Of a DNA stretch of 64,000 nt, positions 35,740-43,870 are shown piece by piece. How positions within the stretch are numbered: position 1 is the first letter of the stretch; each line of letters begins with the position of its first letter. Origin of the DNA: Streptomyces violaceoruber (GTDB taxonomy: Bacteria > Actinomycetota > Actinomycetes > Streptomycetales > Streptomycetaceae); assembly GCF_033406955.1 (NCBI RefSeq), contig NZ_CP137734.1:1116001-1180000 (forward strand), in the 5' to 3' direction. The notes under the pieces are model-generated. The model was not told the origin of the DNA, did no database searches, and saw only the letters and a list, made by a program, of their open reading frames with translations. The translations under genes were made by a program, and so were the position numbers.

Positions 35740-35756
35740 ACTTCGAGGCTCGAAGT
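35740..35756. promoter_or_regulatory. MarR operator candidate 1
   Basis: The site ACTTCGAGGCTCGAAGT is a palindrome except for its central base. It lies 21 bases from the marR start and next to a TAAATA-like -10 on the minus strand. A second copy is at 35778-35794. Confidence 0.65.
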
Positions 35757-35777
35757 GTATGTATGTTGGAGTCAGTT

Positions 35778-35794
35778 GCTTCGAGGCTCGAATC
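35778..35794. promoter_or_regulatory. MarR operator candidate 2
   Basis: The site GCTTCGAGGCTCGAATC repeats the core of the first site (CTTCGAGGCTCGAA) with less symmetric ends. Its centre is 38 bases from the first, on the SDR side of the divergent region. It is likely to be bound by the neighbouring MarR protein. Confidence 0.6.
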
Positions 35795-35849
35795 ATCTCT
35801 CCTTGGGCCGTTCCATGCCCGCATCCAGCCGCACAGAAGGCACTCACCC

Positions 35850-36680
35850 ATGCACGAGTACACGAACACCACCGCCCTGGTCACCGGCGCGTCCAAGGGG
35901 CTGGGCGAGGCCTATGCACGCGAACTCGCCTCCCGGGGCGCGCACTTGGTTCTCGTCGCCCGCTCGGCCGACGCGCTGCACGCCCTCGCCGACGAGATCC
36001 GGGCCACCCATTCCGTCCGCGTCGACGTGATCGCCGCGGACCTGTCCGACCGGCGGTCGCCGCAGCGGGTCCTCGACGCCGTCGACGGACTCGGCCTGGA
36101 CGTGGATCTCCTGGTCAACAACGCCGGGATGGGGGCCGTGGGTCCCTTCCTCGTCCGGCCCCTCGCGCCCAACCTCCAGTCCGTCGACGTGAACGTCACC
36201 GCCCTGGTCGGACTGGTCCACCTCCTGGGTGCCCGCATGGTCGAACGCGGCCGCGGCGGCATCGTCAACATCGCCTCCACCGCCGCCTTCCAGCCCATGC
36301 CGTACCAGGCGAGCTACGCCGCCACCAAGGCGTTCGTGCTCTCGTTCACCGAGGCGGTGGCCGAGGAGGTCCGCGGCACCGGCGTACGCGTGATGGCGGC
36401 CCACCCGGGAGCCACCGCGACCGGGTTCTTCGACCGGACGACCGCGTCCATGAACCCCAAGTTCACGGATGCTCCCGCCGACGTGGCCGCCAGGACGCTC
36501 GACGACTTCGCCCGGGGCCGGGCCGTCTCCTTCCCCGGGCGTGCGTCCCAGCGCGTCGGGGTCTGGGCTTCGAGGGTGCTGCCTCGCACCGCGGTCACGC
36601 GGGTCACGGGCGCCCTCAACCGCCGACTTGGGTTCCGCGACGTCAGCGATCGCGATCCCGCCGCCACGCCGGGGCAGTGA
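35850..36680 (+). CDS. Short-chain dehydrogenase/reductase
   Basis: The 276-residue protein shows the classical SDR features: cofactor loop TGASKGLG (near 12-19), NNAG (near 90-93), catalytic Ser in IASTAA and the YxxxK as YAATK (near 155-159), then HPG. The basic residue after the second strand (VARSADAL) suggests NADP(H). The ATG at 35850 fits the usual SDR N-terminus. The longer upstream ORF reads through the operator region and is not coding. It is likely to be the regulated target of the divergent MarR protein; the substrate is unknown. Confidence 0.92.
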   Translation: MHEYTNTTALVTGASKGLGEAYARELASRGAHLVLVARSADALHALADEIRATHSVRVDVIAADLSDRRSPQRVLDAVDGLGLDVDLLVNNAGMGAVGPFLVRPLAPNLQSVDVNVTALVGLVHLLGARMVERGRGGIVNIASTAAFQPMPYQASYAATKAFVLSFTEAVAEEVRGTGVRVMAAHPGATATGFFDRTTASMNPKFTDAPADVAARTLDDFARGRAVSFPGRASQRVGVWASRVLPRTAVTRVTGALNRRLGFRDVSDRDPAATPGQ

Positions 36681-36731
36681 TGTCCCGGGTGGCATACTGC
36701 GCGGAGAAGCAGCATGAACGGGGGGCGGGCC

Positions 36732-37394
36732 ATGAAGTGGTTCCAGCGGGATCGGGAGGAGCGGCCCGCCGGTGTGGTGCCGCTCTCCGGTGTCGTCAAG
36801 AGTGAGAGCGCGCCCGGACAGGCACCTCCACCGCTCGCCGCGGGCGGCCCGGTGCTGCAACGGATCGGCGGCCACAGTGACCAGGTCGCACGGATGACGA
36901 CGCCTGCGGAGCCGGTCATCCTGGACATCACCCATCAGGGACGAGGCCACTTCGTCGTGGACGCCCTGGACGCCGGTCTGCATTCCCAGAGCCAACTCGT
37001 CTACACGGACGGGCCTTTCGCCTGCCGGGCGCTGGTCAACGCCGACGACAGGACGGTGCGGGCACTCAGAGTCCAGGCGGACGGGCCGTGGGCGATCGAA
37101 GCGACCGCGGTGTCGAGCGCGGCGGCCTTGGACGGCGCCGCACGGTGCCCCGCCTCGAACGTACTGCGCTACGAGGGTGGCCCGGGGATCGCTTCGCTCT
37201 GCCACGAGGGAGACCCGCGGGCCGAGGACGGCGGCTACTTCCTCGTCGACACCTACGCACCGGATGGGAACGGTTTCCTCGACGAGCTGGCCAACCACGT
37301 CGGCCCCTGGCGGGGCGAGGCACCGTTGACCGGACCGTGCCTCATCTACGCCCGCTCGAACGGGCCGTGGTCCATCAGCGTGCAGCCCCTGTAG
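36732..37394 (+). CDS. Protein of unknown function with repeated beta motifs
   Basis: The 220-residue protein has a charged N-terminus and then three related short segments (YTDGPFACRAL, QADGPWAIEAT and SNGPWSISV) each with a G-P-W/F core, so a repeated beta-sandwich-like plan is likely. No signal peptide or TM is visible. The ATG at 36732 follows GGGGGG by six bases; an ATG at 36714 is an alternative. The family is not recognised. Confidence 0.65.
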   Translation: MKWFQRDREERPAGVVPLSGVVKSESAPGQAPPPLAAGGPVLQRIGGHSDQVARMTTPAEPVILDITHQGRGHFVVDALDAGLHSQSQLVYTDGPFACRALVNADDRTVRALRVQADGPWAIEATAVSSAAALDGAARCPASNVLRYEGGPGIASLCHEGDPRAEDGGYFLVDTYAPDGNGFLDELANHVGPWRGEAPLTGPCLIYARSNGPWSISVQPL

Positions 37395-37457
37395 GTCCCG
37401 TAGGCCCGCGGGCAAGCATCGCGTTTCGGACCGTGGACCCCACTCGACCTGCAGCTG

Positions 37458-37787
37458 TTGCAACGCCGGCAGCGCATCCACGACGCGCTGCGCACGCTCG
37501 GCCCCTACGTGGACCCGGTCCTCTACCAGCGGGCCCGCGAGGCCGCACGGGCCGGGTACGTCCAGGAAGACGACGCGGACGGTGTCGCCGGAGCCGTCGC
37601 GATCAGTGCCGCCCTCAGCACCTACTGGCAGGGTGGACCTTCCGTCGCCCACGTCCAGGGGCCGCGGGGTGGCGCGGTCGTGGGCGGCCACATCGAAGGC
37701 ATCGCTTTCGCCCTGCACCGGCCCCGCATTCTCCAAGACGTCCGCCGACGCATGACCAGCACAGAAAGCGCGCATCACCATGGCTGA
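37458..37787 (+). CDS. Small protein without a good start; possible gene remnant
   Basis: The reading frame gives about 109 residues from TTG 37458 and overlaps the start of the FAD oxidoreductase gene by eight bases. The frame stays open and protein-like upstream to a TAG at 37401, with no ATG or GTG and no ribosome site. So either a TTG or CTG start is used, or the 5' end has been lost. The sequence is basic at the N-terminus and has a Gly-rich segment (GGAVVGGHIEG). No family is recognised. Confidence 0.4.
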   Translation: MQRRQRIHDALRTLGPYVDPVLYQRAREAARAGYVQEDDADGVAGAVAISAALSTYWQGGPSVAHVQGPRGGAVVGGHIEGIAFALHRPRILQDVRRRMTSTESAHHHG

Positions 37788-39216
37788 AGGAATCGTCCCC
37801 CGCCGGCCCACCGCAGTGGTCATCGGCGCCAGTGCCACCGGTCTGCTCGCCGCGGCGGCCCTCGCGGACTTCGCCGACGTCACCGTCGTCGAGCGCGACC
37901 GCCTCCCCGACGGGCCCGAACCGCGCAGGGGCGTTCCCCAGGCCCGCCACGCACACCTGGTGTGGAGCGGAGGAGTCAAGGCCCTCGACGACCTGCTCCC
38001 CGGTCTCACCGGGGAAATCGTCGCGCACGGCGGCCGCCTGGCGCACATCATGGGCGACATGGTCTCCCGGGCCCCCAACGAAGTGTGGTTCCGCCGCTTC
38101 ACCTCCACCCATCACCGCAACCTGGTCTGCTCCCGCGACCTCCTCGACTCCGTCCTGCGCGGCCGCGTCCTGGCCGACGAACGCATCACACTCCGCCAGG
38201 AGACCACCGCGCTCCGCCTCGAAGGCGACGCCACAGCGGTCACCGGCATCCGCATACGCGCAGGAGCAGCCACCGACGCCTACGCAGGCGACGACGCCGA
38301 CGCCGGGGAACGCACCCTGCGCGCAGACCTGGTCGTCGACGCCTCGGGCCGTGGGTCCCGCGCACCGCGATGGCTCACCGAGCTGGGCGGGCCAAGCATC
38401 ACGGAGCGCGAGGTCAACGCCGGCGTCGCCTACGCCACCCGTCTCTACCGCGCCCCCGAGGCGGCCCGGAACATCGACTTCCCCCTCGTGAACGTGCAGG
38501 CCAACCCGGCCAAGGCGCCCGGGCGGGGAGGCATCGTCCTGCCCATCGAGGGGAACCGCTGGATCGTCACACTGGCCGGCACCCGCGGCGGTGAACCCAG
38601 CGACGATCCCGGTGCCTTCGTCGACTTCGCGCTCAACCTCGACGATCCCGTCATCGGCGAACTCGTCAAGGGCCTCGAGCCACTCGGGGAGATCGTCACC
38701 ACCCGGGCCACGGCCAACCGCCGTCGCTACTACGAGCGGGTCAAACACTGGCCGGACGGCTTCCTCGTCCTCGGCGACGCCGTCGCCGGCTACAACCCCG
38801 TCTACGGCCACGGTCTGACCGTCGCCGCCCAGTGCGCCCTCGCCGTCCGTGACACGCTCGGCGCGACGGGGCTGGGCCAACCGGGCCTCGCACGGCGTCT
38901 TCAGCGCGCCGCCGCACGACCGGTGGCCGCCGCCTGGGACTTGGCCGTCGGCCAGGACGCCCTGTATCCGGGAGCCACCGACACCCGGCCCAACGGCGTC
39001 GAACGTCTCCTCGCGCGCTTCGTCGACAAGGCCGTGGAGACCGGCGCACGCAATCCGCGCGCCCTGGCCGCCCTGCTGGATGTCATGAGCCTGGAGCGAC
39101 CCGCGACCCGGCTGTTCTCGCCCGACATGCTCATCCCCATGCTCATCGGCCCCAGGAGGCCGCACCTGCAAGGGCCGCCCCTCACCGATGCGGAGCGAAA
39201 GACCGCTGTGCCGTAG
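37780..39216 (+). CDS. FAD-dependent oxidoreductase (monooxygenase type)
   Basis: The 478-residue protein has an N-terminal FAD-binding fold with a variant dinucleotide loop VIGASATGLLAAAAL and the Glu-Arg pair VVERDRLP (near 37-44). Later it shows the group motif GDAVAGYNPVYGHGLT (near 327-342), as in squalene/halogenase-like FAD monooxygenases that contain a GDA motif. The lack of a WxWxIP motif argues against a tryptophan halogenase. The substrate is unknown. It overlaps the small upstream frame, which may have been part of a common transcript. Confidence 0.88.
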   Translation: MAEGIVPRRPTAVVIGASATGLLAAAALADFADVTVVERDRLPDGPEPRRGVPQARHAHLVWSGGVKALDDLLPGLTGEIVAHGGRLAHIMGDMVSRAPNEVWFRRFTSTHHRNLVCSRDLLDSVLRGRVLADERITLRQETTALRLEGDATAVTGIRIRAGAATDAYAGDDADAGERTLRADLVVDASGRGSRAPRWLTELGGPSITEREVNAGVAYATRLYRAPEAARNIDFPLVNVQANPAKAPGRGGIVLPIEGNRWIVTLAGTRGGEPSDDPGAFVDFALNLDDPVIGELVKGLEPLGEIVTTRATANRRRYYERVKHWPDGFLVLGDAVAGYNPVYGHGLTVAAQCALAVRDTLGATGLGQPGLARRLQRAAARPVAAAWDLAVGQDALYPGATDTRPNGVERLLARFVDKAVETGARNPRALAALLDVMSLERPATRLFSPDMLIPMLIGPRRPHLQGPPLTDAERKTAVP

Positions 39217-39229
39217 TGCCGTACTTCCG

Positions 39230-40459
39230 CTACGACCAGCTCAGGAACATCGTGTACGTGTCGAGGAGGTCGTTGACCACGCTGGTCGTCGCCCCACTGC
39301 CGGTGGTCGGCACCACCCTGAAGTCGGGCCTCCGGTACGAGTAGTCGTCGTCGCTCCGCCGGGCGTTGGGCTCGTGGACGGCGACGAGGAACCGCTCCCC
39401 GTCCGGCGACACCAGCATGCCCTCCGCGACGGTCCCGTCCTGCGGGCCGACCACGCTGACCGGGGCGCCCGAGGCCCGGCCGGTACGGGCGTCCATGATC
39501 CGGAAGGTGCCGGTCGAGGTGCGGCACAGCACCCGGTCGTCGCCGGTCCAGCCGACGACACCCACACACCCGCTGAGCAGGGTGGCCCGGTGCGCCGAGC
39601 GAGAGGTGAGCGGTCCTGAGGAGGTCCAGGTGTCGAAGACGTTCCCGAAGACCTTCGGCGCCTTTGCGGTGAGCCGCCGGCCGCCCGGTGCCAGGTGGAC
39701 CGTGTCCGCCTGGACGGCCCGTGGGGGCTTGCCCAGGACTGTCAGGGGCAGGCCGTGTCCGGCGGCCGGGCCCTCGTCGGACAGGTGGTGGGAGCCCTCG
39801 GCGGGCCGGGAGCCGATCCTCTTCCCGCCGCCCTCTGCCGTGTACGTGAACCACACGCTGCTCCCGTCCGGCGACATCACCGCGTTCTGTTCGTCCGCAC
39901 CTGCCGCCCCGCCCAACCGCACGACGTCGTCGAGGCCGGCGCCGCTCACCACGTAACCGACGTGGGAATCCGCCTTGTTGTCGGGATCGCGCAGGACCAC
40001 GGCCATGCGCGTGAAAGCCAGGTCGAAGAGTGCACGGACCCGGGGAGCCATGTAATCCAGGGTGGCGACCTCGTAGGGTGACGGGTTGTCCGGATTCATA
40101 CCGCAGAGGTCCACGAGGGGGCTGTTGACCGTCTTCGCTCCCGCGTAGTTCGTGAACGCGGCGTCGCCGGGGATGGGGAACGTCCGTTCCGCGCGCGGTT
40201 GCCACGTCTCGGGGTCCCAGGCCCGGACGGTGACCGCGGCGTAGCGCGCGCCCATGCCGCACGTGGCCGTGACGACCGTGTCGTCGCGGGTGAAAGGACT
40301 GTCAGGGAGGACGTAGTCCCGGTTGCCCAGGAAGGGCGCCGCGGACGCCGAGGACGTGGAGGCCGGTTTCTCCTTGGCCGGCTGCGCACTGCACCCCTGG
40401 ACGCACAGGGCGGCCAGGGCGAGGGAGGTCACGGCCTTGACGGTCAGGCCAGATCGCAC
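39230..40459 (-). CDS. Secreted lipoprotein with beta-propeller-like (WD40/PD40-type) repeats
   Basis: The 409-residue protein starts with a signal and a lipobox-like CVQGC (Cys near residue 22), then repeated strands typical of TolB/PD40 propellers (MSPDGSSVWFTYT, LAPGGRRLTAK, VSPDGERFLVAV). It is therefore an extracytoplasmic propeller. The GTG start at 40459 is supported by GAGGGG five bases upstream; it overlaps the end of the membrane protein gene by 16 bases, so the two are co-translated. No enzymatic motif is visible. Confidence 0.8.
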   Translation of the reverse strand: MRSGLTVKAVTSLALAALCVQGCSAQPAKEKPASTSSASAAPFLGNRDYVLPDSPFTRDDTVVTATCGMGARYAAVTVRAWDPETWQPRAERTFPIPGDAAFTNYAGAKTVNSPLVDLCGMNPDNPSPYEVATLDYMAPRVRALFDLAFTRMAVVLRDPDNKADSHVGYVVSGAGLDDVVRLGGAAGADEQNAVMSPDGSSVWFTYTAEGGGKRIGSRPAEGSHHLSDEGPAAGHGLPLTVLGKPPRAVQADTVHLAPGGRRLTAKAPKVFGNVFDTWTSSGPLTSRSAHRATLLSGCVGVVGWTGDDRVLCRTSTGTFRIMDARTGRASGAPVSVVGPQDGTVAEGMLVSPDGERFLVAVHEPNARRSDDDYSYRRPDFRVVPTTGSGATTSVVNDLLDTYTMFLSWS

Positions 40460-41553
40460 AGCGGCCCCTCGGGGTTCTTGTGGCACGGCGTCCAGGCGAC
40501 GGAAGCGAAGACCCACTTCTGCCGGAGGTCCGCCGGGACGGACTCCGTGTGGATGCGCAGCGGCTTGCCCTTGGCGTCCTTCAGCTGGAGCCACTCGCCC
40601 TTCTGGTAGGAGTCGTTGTAGTGGACCTTGATGCCCCACTCGCACGCCTGTCCCCGTGGTGCGATCGCCTCGACCCTGAGGCCTCCCGAGGGCTGGCCGC
40701 CTCCGACCTCGATGTAGTGGGTGCCGAAGTAGGACTCGCCCTGCCCCTCGGCGTCGTCGGTGAGCACGGGCTCCTCGGCGCGCGGCGGAAGGTGGAGCCG
40801 GATGCCCTGATAGGTGGCTCCGCCCTGGGGCGGCATGGCGACGACGGTCTGCGTGGTGCTCTTGTGGCACGTGATGCCGGTGGTCTTCCAGCCGTCGATG
40901 ACCACGGCGGAGGACCGGGTGCTCAGCACGGTCATCTTGAACGCGTCGGTCAGTTCCAGACCGCCGTCCCTGGTGTTCCGCTCGTACCGTTCGGGGGCGT
41001 GTTCCATCACGGACGCGTACACGAGCGGGCGGCCGCCCAGCTCCCTCAGGTAGGAGAAGGCGGAGCCGGGGTCGCCGGTCGTCAGTTTCCGCGTCTCGTC
41101 GGCGGTCAGCTCACGGTCGAGGACCATCGCCCACGTGGGGGGCTCGCCCTCCTCCGGCCGCACCGACACCGTGAACGGGGTCTTGGCCGCGTCGATACCG
41201 GTGTTGGTGTCGTTCTCCCTGATGGTGCTCGGCTTGATCATGAGGTATGCCACCAGCACCGCGCCCAGGACGCCCAGGAGACCGACGGCCGACTTCACGA
41301 ACAGCCAGCGGAGCTTCTTGCGCCGGGAGGCCTCGGGGTCCACCCCGAGCACGTCGGAGACGAGCGCCTCGAAGCTCTCGTCGGGGCGGCCTCCCCCGTT
41401 GGCGGACGGCTGCGGTGCGGACGGCGCGGGGTCGGCGGGCGGTGGTGGCGTGTCGCCGTCCGCGTCGGGGTGCTGCCCCGTGGGCTCGGCGGGGGCGCCC
41501 TCGTCGTCGGAGCGCGGCTCCGGAGTGCCGTCCGGTGAAGCGGTCGTCGTCAT
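40444..41553 (-). CDS. Single-pass membrane protein with an extracytoplasmic domain
   Basis: The 369-residue protein has a long Pro-rich cytoplasmic N-terminus (about 1-80), a TM helix near 88-106 (VKSAVGLLGVLGAVLVAYLM) and an extracytoplasmic domain of about 250 residues with a few Cys (CHKS, QACEW, CHKN and CDLA at the end). It shares 16 bases with the following lipoprotein gene, which points to a joint cell-surface role. No family is recognised. Confidence 0.78.
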   Translation of the reverse strand: MTTTASPDGTPEPRSDDEGAPAEPTGQHPDADGDTPPPPADPAPSAPQPSANGGGRPDESFEALVSDVLGVDPEASRRKKLRWLFVKSAVGLLGVLGAVLVAYLMIKPSTIRENDTNTGIDAAKTPFTVSVRPEEGEPPTWAMVLDRELTADETRKLTTGDPGSAFSYLRELGGRPLVYASVMEHAPERYERNTRDGGLELTDAFKMTVLSTRSSAVVIDGWKTTGITCHKSTTQTVVAMPPQGGATYQGIRLHLPPRAEEPVLTDDAEGQGESYFGTHYIEVGGGQPSGGLRVEAIAPRGQACEWGIKVHYNDSYQKGEWLQLKDAKGKPLRIHTESVPADLRQKWVFASVAWTPCHKNPEGPLCDLA

Positions 41554-41689
41554 GCCCGTCCCCCCGCAATACGTCGCGTCCCGGCTCCGGCGGCCGATGA
41601 CTTGCGCGTCGACCGGGCCGCTCGAAGCCCGCCTGATCCCTTGTCACGTACCGGTTCAGCCATCACGTACAGCAGTCTGCCGTACCGGC

Positions 41690-41704
41690 GTCACCCCTGG
41701 TGAC
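41690..41704. terminator. Short hairpin downstream of the HxlR gene
   Basis: A 6-bp stem GTCACC / GGTGAC with a three-base loop lies in the 252-base gap between the HxlR stop and the membrane-protein start. It could stop leftward transcription after hxlR; no U-tract is present. Confidence 0.35.
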
Positions 41705-41805
41705 CCACCGGTCACAGTCGGGGCCCCGGCGCCACGCACCTCGCTTCCTCACACCACTACCCGCCCAACACGACGATGGCAATGGTGATGTCGGCGGAGG
41801 GAGCC

Positions 41806-42213
41806 TCAGTCGGCGGCGCCTTCCTCCTCGCTTCGCCGACGGGCCCGGTCCACCTCGGTCATGTGTGCCTCGGCCCACTCACGGAGTGCGGCCAACGGCT
41901 CTTCCAGGGTCAGGCCGAGCGGGGTGAGCCGGTAGTACACGCGCGGCGGGACCGTCGGCTCCACTCTGCGGCCGACCAGGCCGTCGCGGGTGAGGCCCTG
42001 AAGGGTCACCGACAGCATCTTCTGCGAGATGCCGGTCATCCTGCGCTGCAGTTCCGCGAACCGCACCTCCTCCGGGGAGGCCTCCGCCAGCACCTTGACG
42101 GCCATGGACGTCCACTTGGTGCCGATCCGGTCGAGGAGGCGGCGGGTCGGGCACTGCGGGTCGAACAGGTCTCCGCGAGGGAGGTGCGCAGGACGTGGCG
42201 TCGAGGAGGTCAC
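41806..42213 (-). CDS. HxlR-family transcriptional regulator
   Basis: The 135-residue regulator has the winged helix of HxlR proteins: the N-terminal CPTRRLLDRIGTKWTS with a conserved Cys, then FAELQRRMTGISQKMLSVTLQGLTRDGLVGR as HTH and PPRVYYRLTPLG as wing. Cys-containing HxlR members sense electrophiles or oxidants; this is possible here. It starts at GTG 42213 and diverges from an alpha/beta hydrolase gene, which it probably controls through the operator candidate near 42289. Confidence 0.9.
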   Translation of the reverse strand: MTSSTPRPAHLPRGDLFDPQCPTRRLLDRIGTKWTSMAVKVLAEASPEEVRFAELQRRMTGISQKMLSVTLQGLTRDGLVGRRVEPTVPPRVYYRLTPLGLTLEEPLAALREWAEAHMTEVDRARRRSEEEGAAD

Positions 42214-42281
42214 CCGGAGCTCACCACCTGTGGCAGAAGTGCGGTCTTGGATCGCCCAGCCTAGTTTCCTATCGTTCTGTT

Positions 42282-42296
42282 GTCACCATTGGTAAC
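42282..42296. promoter_or_regulatory. HxlR operator candidate
   Basis: The 15-base near-palindrome GTCACCATTGGTAAC lies in the divergent region, 42 bases from the hydrolase start. Its half-sites GTnACC/GGTnAC fit HxlR-type sites. Confidence 0.5.
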
Positions 42297-42337
42297 CGCT
42301 TCTTGGCAACTGTTTCGGCCGACCCCAGGGGATTCTC

Positions 42338-43267
42338 GTGCTCACGCCCGTCGCCTCGTCCCACTCCTCCGATCCCCGCCATCCGGGCGTCGAACTCCGG
42401 CGCGTCGCGGTCAACGGCGTCGAACTCGACGTGGCCCTCCAGGGCGAGGGCCCCGCCGTGCTGCTGCTGCACGGCTTCCCGCACACGTGGCAGCTGTGGA
42501 CCCGCGTCATGGGCCCCCTCGCCGAACACCACCGGGTCGTCGCACCGGACATGCGAGGCGCGGGGGCGAGCACGCGTGCGGCGGACGGGTACGACGCCGG
42601 CACCCTCGCGTGCGATGCCGAAGCGCTGCTGGAAGCCCTCGGAGTCCGCTCGGCGGACGTCGTCGGCATCGATGCCGGAACCCCGCCCGCGTTCCTTCTC
42701 GCCATGCGCCGGCCCGACCTCGTCAGGCGGCTCGTCGTCATGGAGTCACTGCTGGGCGGGCTGCCGGGGGCCGAGGAGTTTCTCGCGCGCGGGGCGCCCT
42801 GGTGGTTCGGCTTCCACGCGGTGCCCGGTCTCGCGGAGACGGTGCTGACCGGGCACGAGGCCCGGTACGTCGACTGGTTCCTGGACGCCGGTTCCCTCGG
42901 CGAGGGCGTCGATCCCGCCGTCCGGGACGCCTTCGTGCGGGCGTACACCGGGACCGAGGCCCTGCGCTGCGCCTTCTCGTACTACCGGGCGCTGCCCACG
43001 AGCGGCGAGCAGATCGCGCAGGCCGTCGCCGGCGGGCGGTTGACCGTCCCCACCATGGCCGTCGGCGCCCGTCCGGTGGGCCGGGCCCTCGAACGGCAGC
43101 TGCGGCCGGTCGCCGATCACCTGGTCGGCCACGTGATCGAGGACTGCGGGCACATCATCCCGCTGCATCGCCCCGAAGGGCTGCTCCGCCTGCTCGAACC
43201 GTTCCTCGCCGCCGGTGGTACTCCATCGGGAGCACCGATGACTTCCGGGCCGGCCGGCAGTCGTTAG
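42338..43267 (+). CDS. Alpha/beta hydrolase with an Asp nucleophile (epoxide hydrolase-like)
   Basis: The 309-residue protein has the oxyanion motif HGFPHTWQLW (near 46-55) and a nucleophile elbow GIDAG (near 110-114) with Asp instead of Ser, as in epoxide hydrolases and haloalkane dehalogenases. DMRGAGAS and the late His in DCGHIIPLH complete the set. It may open small epoxides, or cleave similar substrates. GTG start at 42338. It diverges from hxlR and is followed by a PPOX gene on the same strand, only 24 bases away, probably in one unit. Confidence 0.88.
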   Translation: MLTPVASSHSSDPRHPGVELRRVAVNGVELDVALQGEGPAVLLLHGFPHTWQLWTRVMGPLAEHHRVVAPDMRGAGASTRAADGYDAGTLACDAEALLEALGVRSADVVGIDAGTPPAFLLAMRRPDLVRRLVVMESLLGGLPGAEEFLARGAPWWFGFHAVPGLAETVLTGHEARYVDWFLDAGSLGEGVDPAVRDAFVRAYTGTEALRCAFSYYRALPTSGEQIAQAVAGGRLTVPTMAVGARPVGRALERQLRPVADHLVGHVIEDCGHIIPLHRPEGLLRLLEPFLAAGGTPSGAPMTSGPAGSR

Positions 43268-43291
43268 GAACACGAGAGCAAGGAGTCCGCC

Positions 43292-43852
43292 ATGTCCGTG
43301 CAACGACCTGCCGCCGAGCAGCCCACGACCGAGCTCGACGCCCGCTACAGCTCCGCACTCCATCCCCGTCCCGGCGCCGCGGACGTCACCGCCACCGAGT
43401 GGGCCGAGGCCCGGCGGCGTCTGGAGGCCGCCGAGATCTTCTGGGTGACCACGGTGCGGCCCGGCGGCGGGCCGCACGTCACACCGGTGATCGCGGCGTG
43501 GCACGACGGTGTGCTGTATTTCTCCACCGGACCGGGTGAGCAGAAGGCCCGGAACCTGGCGCACGACGCGCACTGCGCGCTGATCACGGGCGGGAACTCG
43601 CTCACCGAGGGGTTCGACCTCGTCGTCGAGGGCGAGGCGGAGCCGGTCGGTGACCGGGCGGTGCTGGAGGAGGTGATCGCGGCGTACGAGGCGAAGTACG
43701 GGGCGCACATCACGTCGGCCGACGGCACCTTCCACGGCATCGGGGACGCCATGCGGCGCGGCGACGCGGTGCTGTTCGCGGTGGCCCCGGTCACCGCGTA
43801 CGGGTTCGGCCGGGACGACGGGGTCTACAGCCATACGCGATGGGCGTTCTGA
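43292..43852 (+). CDS. Pyridoxamine 5'-phosphate oxidase-fold protein (F420/FMN type)
   Basis: The 186-residue protein has the split-barrel pattern: FWVTTVRPGGGPHVTPVIAAWHDG (near 49-73), then LYFSTGPGEQKARNLAHD (near 75-92) and EGEAEPV. These bind FMN or F420 in the PPOX superfamily. The start ATG 43292 follows AAGGAG by seven bases. It is close behind the hydrolase gene and may act on its product or on a related electrophile; this is inferred. Confidence 0.88.
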   Translation: MSVQRPAAEQPTTELDARYSSALHPRPGAADVTATEWAEARRRLEAAEIFWVTTVRPGGGPHVTPVIAAWHDGVLYFSTGPGEQKARNLAHDAHCALITGGNSLTEGFDLVVEGEAEPVGDRAVLEEVIAAYEAKYGAHITSADGTFHGIGDAMRRGDAVLFAVAPVTAYGFGRDDGVYSHTRWAF

Positions 43853-43870
43853 GCCACCGGGCACCGTGTG

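Noticed and set aside
37780..39216. Tryptophan halogenase identity for the FAD oxidoreductase
   Set aside because: The WxWxIP motif of flavin halogenases is absent, so only a monooxygenase-type oxidoreductase is called.
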